Made by a program: the position numbers and the translations under genes. Of a DNA stretch of 64,000 nucleotides, positions 59,648 through 64,000 are shown piece after piece (the first letter of the stretch is position 1; each line of letters opens with the position of its first letter). The stretch is taken from positions 186,001 to 250,000 of the forward strand of contig NZ_MIEU01000002.1 in assembly GCF_001968825.1 (NCBI RefSeq), read 5' to 3'. The notes below the pieces were generated by a model that worked only from the letters and a program-made list of their open reading frames with translations, was not told the DNA's origin and did not search any database. The stretch comes from Tersicoccus sp. Bi-70. Lineage in GTDB: Bacteria > Actinomycetota > Actinomycetes > Actinomycetales > Micrococcaceae.

Positions 59648-59691
59648 CACGGCCCCGCCGCTCCCCACCGAGCGGCGGGGCCGTGTTGTTT
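59648..59691 (+). terminator. Intrinsic terminator between khpA and rimM
   Basis: A perfect 16-bp GC-rich stem (59648-59663 with 59670-59685) closes a CCCACC loop and is followed by TTGTTT. It should end most rpsP-khpA transcripts, leaving rimM-trmD to read-through or to a promoter of its own. Confidence 0.88.
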
Positions 59692-59787
59692 CCCCGGCCT
59701 TCCCGGCCGTGACCCCTCGACACCGGCCGTCCGCCGGTGCATTCGTCTGCGCCGGCTCCCGGCGACCCCTCGGAAGGCAGGCCCGCT

Positions 59788-60399
59788 GTGCAGCTGCGCA
59801 TCGCCCGGATCGGTAGACCCCACGGCATCCGGGGCGAGGTGACCGTCGAGGTGTTGACCGACGATCCCGAGAACCGCTTCGTGCCCGGGGCCGTGCTGGA
59901 CGTCGAGGCGGCCGGCTCGGACAGCGCCGGCGGTCCGCTGACCGTCCGCTCCTCCCGGTGGAACAAGGGGATCCTGCTGCTCGGCTTCGAGGAGGTCGAC
60001 GACCGCAACCAGGCCGAGCGCCTGCGCGGGGCACGCCTGCTGCTGGAGACCGACGACGAGGAGCCGGACGACGACGCCTGGTACGAGCACGAGCTCGTCG
60101 ACCTCGACGTGGTGCTGGGCGACGACGAGGGCAACGGTGTCGGCCCCCGCATCGGCCGCGTCACGGCCCTGCAGACCATGCCCGCGCAGGACCTGCTCGT
60201 GATCGAGCTGACCGACGGCCGCGAGGTGCTCGTGCCGTTCGTCGAGCAGATCGTGCCGACCGTCGACGTCGACGCCCGCCGCGTCGTGCTGACCCCGCCG
60301 CCCGGCCTGCTGGACCTGAACGGCATCGATGACGGCGGTGCCGGCGAGAGTTCGGACACGCCGGCCCCGACCGACGGCGGCCCGGACGAGCGAGCCTGA
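59788..60399 (+). CDS. rimM: Ribosome maturation factor RimM
   Basis: RimM binds S19 in 30S assembly. The 203-aa protein has the N-terminal RimM barrel (RIARIGRPHGIRGEVTVEVLTDDPENRF) and the C-terminal PRC-barrel-like domain (ELVDLDVVLGDDEGNGVGPRIGRVTALQTMPAQDLLVIE). A short Gly/Ser/Asp tail follows. GTG 59788 has GGAAGG 10 nt upstream; the frame is open 17 codons further up. It is separated from khpA by a terminator. Confidence 0.94.
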   Translation: MQLRIARIGRPHGIRGEVTVEVLTDDPENRFVPGAVLDVEAAGSDSAGGPLTVRSSRWNKGILLLGFEEVDDRNQAERLRGARLLLETDDEEPDDDAWYEHELVDLDVVLGDDEGNGVGPRIGRVTALQTMPAQDLLVIELTDGREVLVPFVEQIVPTVDVDARRVVLTPPPGLLDLNGIDDGGAGESSDTPAPTDGGPDERA

Positions 60400-60402
60400 C
60401 CC

Positions 60403-61119
60403 GTGCGCATCGACGTCGTCAGCATCTTCCCCGACTACCTCTCCGCGCTCGACCTCTCCCTGATCGGCAAGGCCCGCGCCTCCGGCCTGCTGCGGTTTGA
60501 CGTGCACGACCTGCGCGACTTCACGACGGACCGTCACCGCACCGTCGACGACACCCCGTACGGCGGGGGCGCCGGCATGGTGATGAAGGCCGAGCCGTGG
60601 GCGCAGGCCCTGACCGCGGTGCTGGACGCCGGCGACACCGCCGCCGCCGAGGCGGCCCCGCCGGTCCTCGTCATCCCGTCGCCGGCCGGTGAGGTGTTCC
60701 GGCAGGCGACCGCCCACGAACTGGCCGCGGCCGACCACCTCGTGTTCGCCTGCGGACGCTACGAGGGCATCGACGAGCGGGTCGCCGAGTGGGCGGAGGA
60801 GCGGTTCACGGTCCGGCCGATGAGCATCGGCGACTACGTCCTCAACGGCGGGGAGGTGGCCACCCTGGCGATGGTCGAGGCCATCGTGCGCCTGATCCCC
60901 GGCGTGATCGGCAATCCCGGCTCCCTGACCGAGGAGTCCCACGCCGACGGGCTGCTCGAGTACCCGATGTACACCAAACCGGCGAGCTGGCGCGGACGCG
61001 ACGTGCCCGAGGTGCTGCTCAGCGGCGACCACGGGCGCATCGCCCGCTGGCGCCGGGAGCAGCAGCTGGCCCGCACCGCCGACCGGCGTCCGGACCTGCT
61101 GCCGCCCGCCGGGCCCTGA
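60403..61119 (+). CDS. trmD: tRNA (guanosine(37)-N1)-methyltransferase
   Basis: TrmD makes m1G37 in tRNAs to prevent frameshifting. The 238-aa SPOUT methyltransferase has [11 protein letters not shown] at the start, [14 protein letters not shown] (substrate loop), [11 protein letters not shown], and the knot segment [13 protein letters not shown]. It starts 3 bp after rimM at GTG 60403, and the two genes are usually co-transcribed. Confidence 0.96.
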   Translation: MRIDVVSIFPDYLSALDLSLIGKARASGLLRFDVHDLRDFTTDRHRTVDDTPYGGGAGMVMKAEPWAQALTAVLDAGDTAAAEAAPPVLVIPSPAGEVFRQATAHELAAADHLVFACGRYEGIDERVAEWAEERFTVRPMSIGDYVLNGGEVATLAMVEAIVRLIPGVIGNPGSLTEESHADGLLEYPMYTKPASWRGRDVPEVLLSGDHGRIARWRREQQLARTADRRPDLLPPAGP

Positions 61120-61170
61120 GCGCCGCCTCGACCCTGGAAGCGGCCGGTGCGAGTCGGTAGCGTACCGGCC

Positions 61171-61608
61171 ATGGCCATCAGACTCGAGAACGTCGGCATC
61201 GCCGTCCGCGATCTCGACGCCGCGATCGCGTTCTTCACCGACCTCGGGCTCACCGTCGTCGGCCGGGACACGGTCAGCGGGGCGTGGGCCGACACCGCCG
61301 TCGGGCTCGACGGCAACCACGCGAGGATCGCGATGCTGCAGACCCCGGACGGCCAGGGTCGCCTCGAGCTCTTCGAGTACCTGCACCCCGATGCGATCGA
61401 GACGGAACCGACCCGTCCGAACGAGATCGGCATGCACCGCATCGCCTTCGCCGTCGACGACATCGACGAGGCCCTCGCGATCGCCGCGCGGCACGGCTGT
61501 CAGCCCCTCCGCGGCGTGGCGACCTACGAGGACCTCTATCGGCTGAGCTACGTACGCGGCCCCAGCGGCATCATCGTCATGTTCGCGCAGCAGCTGGCGA
61601 AGGACTGA
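61171..61608 (+). CDS. VOC/glyoxalase-fold protein
   Basis: This 145-aa protein begins ENVGIAVRDLDAAIAFFTDLGL and has a second half starting GMHRIAFAVDDIDEALAIAA. H and E residues at VOC metal positions are partly present (GMHRIAF, LELFEY). It may be an epimerase- or glyoxalase-like enzyme; its substrate is unknown. A TAGCGT hexamer at 61158-61163 ends 7 nt before ATG 61171 and there is no ribosome site, so a leaderless mRNA is likely. An in-frame start 24 nt upstream would overlap that promoter. Confidence 0.85.
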   Translation: MAIRLENVGIAVRDLDAAIAFFTDLGLTVVGRDTVSGAWADTAVGLDGNHARIAMLQTPDGQGRLELFEYLHPDAIETEPTRPNEIGMHRIAFAVDDIDEALAIAARHGCQPLRGVATYEDLYRLSYVRGPSGIIVMFAQQLAKD

Positions 61609-61685
61609 CCGCGCGACGAGGGTGTGCTCACGGCGGGGACGAGGCGCCGGCCTGACTCGACGTGCCGGGAGGGTCACCGATGTGG

Positions 61686-61691
61686 CAGAAT
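61686..61691 (+). promoter_or_regulatory. -10 element of rplS
   Basis: CAGAAT (61686-61691) is a likely -10, giving a structured leader of about 175 nt before rplS. No clear -35 is visible. Confidence 0.4.
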
Positions 61692-61757
61692 GGACAGCTG
61701 TGCCGACTGGGCGCGCACCTGCCACAGGGGGAGCGACGTCGACAGTCCGGCACGCGA

Positions 61758-61776
61758 AGGGGCCCGACGGGCCCCT
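61758..61776 (+). other. Hairpin in the rplS leader
   Basis: AGGGGCCC (61758-61765) pairs with GGGCCCCT (61769-61776) around GAC, followed by CGTTCCCT. A competing outer pairing of GCGAAG (61754-61759) with CTTCGC (61787-61792) is possible. This could be a switchable or attenuating leader for L19, but no known L19 leader motif was recognised. Confidence 0.5.
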
Positions 61777-61871
61777 CGTTCCCTCACTTCGCGGTTCAGC
61801 ACCGGCCTCCGGGCCCGCCGTGCCGCGCCGATCCACGTGGATGACCTGTGGCGTCCACCAGGAGATGCAGC

Positions 61872-62213
61872 ATGCACATCCTCGACTCCGTCGATTCCGC
61901 GTCCCTGCGCACCGACGTCCCGGACTTCCGCTCCGGTGACACCCTCAAGGTGCACGTCAACATCATCGAAGGCAACCGCAGCCGTGTCCAGGTCTTCCAG
62001 GGCTTCGTGCTCGGTCGCCAGGGCGAGGGCGTCCGCGAGACGTTCACCGTGCGCAAGGTGAGCTTCGGTGTGGGCGTCGAGCGTACCTTCCCGGTGCACT
62101 CCCCGGTCATCGACAAGATCGAGCTCGTCACCCGCGGTGACGTGCGCCGGGCCAAGCTCTACTACATGCGCGATCGTCACGGCAAGGCCGCGAAGATCCG
62201 CGAGAAGCGCTGA
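61872..62213 (+). CDS. rplS: 50S ribosomal protein L19
   Basis: This 113-aa protein sits at the 30S-50S interface. It has [29 protein letters not shown] and the C-terminal [21 protein letters not shown], both typical of L19. AGGAG (61860-61864) is 7 nt before ATG 61872. Its order trmD-rplS-lepB is conserved in actinobacteria, here with one VOC gene inserted after trmD. Confidence 0.97.
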   Translation: MHILDSVDSASLRTDVPDFRSGDTLKVHVNIIEGNRSRVQVFQGFVLGRQGEGVRETFTVRKVSFGVGVERTFPVHSPVIDKIELVTRGDVRRAKLYYMRDRHGKAAKIREKR

Positions 62214-62227
62214 CGTCCCTCACCCGG

Positions 62228-62941
62228 ATGTTCACCCGCCGAGCGGCGGGGCGCACCGACCCCACCGCCCTCACCGAGAGCGGCGCGGTCGTGCCGAGAC
62301 GCCAGTCCCTCCGGGGCTGGCGTTTCGTGCTGGTGGGGGTCCTCGCCGTGGTCCTGCTCACCTGCCTGCTGCGCGCCTTCGTCCTCGAGGTCTACACGAT
62401 CCCCTCCGCGTCCATGGAGCCCGGCCTGATCCCCGGTGACCGGATCGCGGTGGCCCGGGTGGGCGTCCAGCCGTACCACCGCGGCGACGTCGTCGTGTTC
62501 GACGGCCGTGGCAGCCTGGATCCCTACCGCAGCACCGCGCCGGCCTGGCAGCAGGCGCTGGCCGGAGCCGGTCAGTTCCTCGGCCTGGTGGGCAGCCCCA
62601 CCGTGCACGTCAAGCGGATCATCGGCCTGCCGGGCGACCACGTGACCTGTTGCGGGACGGGGGGCAGGCTGACGGTCGACGGCCGGCCGGTCACGGAGCC
62701 CTACCTCGCCGCCGGTACGGCACCGAGCGCCACCCGGTTCGACGTCGTCGTACCGGAGGGAAGCGTCTGGCTGCTGGGTGACAATCGCGGCGACTCCTAC
62801 GATTCCCGGTCCCTGCTCGGGGCGCCGGGCGGGGGCATGGTGGCGATGGACCGTATCATTGGCACGCCGGTCGCACGGGTGTGGCCGCTGGACCGGGCCG
62901 GCGCACTGGACCGGATCCAGCTCGGATCCAGCCCGGGATGA
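62228..62941 (+). CDS. lepB: Signal peptidase I, first copy
   Basis: This 237-aa membrane serine protease removes signal peptides from exported proteins. One transmembrane helix (FVLVGVLAVVLLTCLLRAFV, residues 33-52) precedes the catalytic Ser62 (IPSASMEPG); the general-base Lys129 is in VKRIIGLPGD, and GDNRGDSYDSR completes the fold. It lies 14 bp after rplS. A second signal peptidase gene follows at once. Confidence 0.95.
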   Translation: MFTRRAAGRTDPTALTESGAVVPRRQSLRGWRFVLVGVLAVVLLTCLLRAFVLEVYTIPSASMEPGLIPGDRIAVARVGVQPYHRGDVVVFDGRGSLDPYRSTAPAWQQALAGAGQFLGLVGSPTVHVKRIIGLPGDHVTCCGTGGRLTVDGRPVTEPYLAAGTAPSATRFDVVVPEGSVWLLGDNRGDSYDSRSLLGAPGGGMVAMDRIIGTPVARVWPLDRAGALDRIQLGSSPG

Positions 62942-62991
62942 GACGGTGGGACAGCCAGTGCGCCGACGACGGCAGGGAGCGGAAGCAGCGA

Positions 62992-63960
62992 GTGAGCAGT
63001 AACGACAGCGAGAACGAACAGCCGCAGGTCCCGGGATCCACCGACGGTCGAGACCACGGCTCCGCCGATCTCCGGCCCCGTGGCCGGCACACCGGCGGCG
63101 ACCGCGCCGACACCGGGCGCTCGGAATCGGGTGAGGACGCCGCCGCGGCCGCGGAGCGGCCCACCGGCGCCCGCCCCACCGGGGCCCAGCGGGTGCGTCA
63201 TCTCCTGGCCGGCCGCCGTTCGGACGGGACGGCGCTGAGCGGTGGCGCCTCGTTCGCCCGCGAGGTGGCCGGCATCGTCGTCGTCGCCCTCGTGCTCTCG
63301 TTCCTGATCAAGACCTTCCTGTTCCGGGCCTACTTCATCCCGTCGCAGTCCATGGAGCAGACGCTGCAGGTCGACGACCGCATCTTCGTCAACCTCCTGG
63401 TGCCGAAGGTGGCCGAACTGCACCGCGGCGACATCATCGTCTTCAAGGACAGCAACGGGTGGCTGCAGAGCGAGCCGATCGCCCGCGGCGGCGCCCGCAG
63501 CGCCCTGACGGACGTGCTCGTCTTCCTCGGCCTCGCGCCGGACGACTCGCAGCAGCACCTCGTCAAGCGCGTCATCGGCATGCCCGGCGACCACGTGACC
63601 TGCTGCGACACCCAGGGGCGGCTGACCGTCAACGGGAAGTCGATCACCGAGCCGTACCTCAACCCCGGCTCCGCGCCGTCGGACACGAAGTTCGACATCG
63701 TGGTCCCGGAGGGCAAGCTCTGGGTGATGGGCGATCACCGCGACAATTCCGCCGATTCGCGCGCCCACGTCCCCTCCGCCGCCCAGCCCAGCGCCGAGCC
63801 CTTCGTCAGCATCGGCGACGTCGAGGGCACCGCCACCGTGATCGCCTGGCCGCTGAACCGCATGCGCGTGCTGCAGAACGAGCAGGACGTGTTCGCCGAC
63901 ATTCCCACCCCGACCTCCTCCGCCAGCCCCCGGCCGACGGTGACGGCGTCCGGGCAGTGA
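62992..63960 (+). CDS. lepB: Signal peptidase I, second copy
   Basis: This is a paralogous signal peptidase with a long (about 90 aa) disordered, charged cytoplasmic N-terminus before the transmembrane helix (VAGIVVVALVLSFLIKTFLF). Catalytic Ser120 (IPSQSMEQT) and Lys192 (VKRVIGMPGD) are present, with GDHRDNSADSR. A Thr/Ser/Pro tail follows. GTG 62992 has GGAAG 6 nt upstream; ATG 62938, which overlaps the previous stop, is an in-frame alternative giving 18 more residues. Two adjacent copies suggest division of labour between substrates. Confidence 0.93.
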   Translation: MSSNDSENEQPQVPGSTDGRDHGSADLRPRGRHTGGDRADTGRSESGEDAAAAAERPTGARPTGAQRVRHLLAGRRSDGTALSGGASFAREVAGIVVVALVLSFLIKTFLFRAYFIPSQSMEQTLQVDDRIFVNLLVPKVAELHRGDIIVFKDSNGWLQSEPIARGGARSALTDVLVFLGLAPDDSQQHLVKRVIGMPGDHVTCCDTQGRLTVNGKSITEPYLNPGSAPSDTKFDIVVPEGKLWVMGDHRDNSADSRAHVPSAAQPSAEPFVSIGDVEGTATVIAWPLNRMRVLQNEQDVFADIPTPTSSASPRPTVTASGQ

Positions 63961-63964
63961 CCGC

Positions 63965-64000
63965 ATGGTGGTGAAGCGTCCCAGCCTGCGGGTCGAGCGG
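63965..64000 (+). CDS. rnhB: Probable ribonuclease HII, first 12 codons only
   Basis: A frame opens at ATG 63965 and runs off the window: MVVKRPSLRVER. The P-S/T-L-x-x-ER pattern and the position after lepB match the N-terminus of actinobacterial RNase HII and the conserved rplS-lepB-rnhB order. Too little sequence is present to be certain. Confidence 0.5.
   Translation, partial: MVVKRPSLRVER

Noticed and set aside
1-64000. CRISPR arrays, insertion sequences, prophage or integrase genes
   Set aside because: None seen: no regularly spaced repeats, no transposase motifs, no att-like duplications around the tRNAs, although the rha and ole blocks look like accessory insertions.

Overview
The window is high-GC DNA (well above 70% by eye, with GC-ending codons nearly everywhere and many GTG starts). 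It carries the conserved housekeeping order of Actinomycetota. Gene order, the Cys-less L32, the leuCD/IclR pair and an oleA-oleBC-oleD cluster with fused OleBC point to Micrococcales, most likely a Micrococcus/Kocuria-like Micrococcaceae. That placement is inference from gene content; no database was searched.

Layout. 1-3.7 kb: the end of an ArgP/LysG-like LysR regulator, gltX, a HAD phosphatase, tRNA-Gln(CTG), tRNA-Glu(CTC) and a strong terminator. 3.7-7.2 kb: two overlapping membrane GTPases of dynamin/YfjP type. 7.2-18.2 kb: a complete L-rhamnose module. Eight genes on the minus strand (ABC importer, mutarotase, isomerase, kinase, aldolase-dehydrogenase fusion) are read from one promoter with a LacI-type operator, and the LacI regulator is divergent. 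18.3-21.8 kb: DUF1697 and an IclR regulator divergent from leuCD. 21.8-38.2 kb: core genes murA, plsC-like, gpsA, ddl, DUF3515, LCP ligase, thiL, DhaL-domain protein, recG, rsmD, aminotransferase, coaD, yceD-rpmF-rnc-mutM.

38.2-45.6 kb is accessory DNA placed between mutM and smc, which are neighbours or near neighbours in many actinobacteria. It holds a secreted alpha/beta-hydrolase, two small unknown genes and the long-chain olefin cluster oleA-oleBC-oleD. OleA condenses two acyl-CoAs, OleD reduces the product, OleC closes a beta-lactone and OleB decarboxylates it to an alkene.

45.6-64 kb returns to the core: smc, an MFS transporter, ftsY, amtB-glnK behind a GlnR-like box array, ffh, NUDIX, two small enzymes, rpsP-khpA, rimM-trmD, a VOC protein, rplS, two tandem lepB genes and the first codons of a probable rnhB. 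SMC acts in chromosome segregation; FtsY, Ffh and the two signal peptidases form a protein-export set; S16, KhpA, RimM, TrmD and L19 form a ribosome/tRNA maturation set. glnD, usually found between glnK and ffh, is absent; a short DUF6480-like gene and a 42-nt perfect palindrome lie there.

The least ordinary signals are: a set of genes whose -10 hexamer sits 6-9 nt before the start codon (leaderless mRNAs); a yceD start that conflicts with its own promoter; in-frame 15-bp tandem repeats at three loci, one forming a 39-codon ORF that bridges recG and rsmD; and structured RNA elements before rnc, rimM and rplS.
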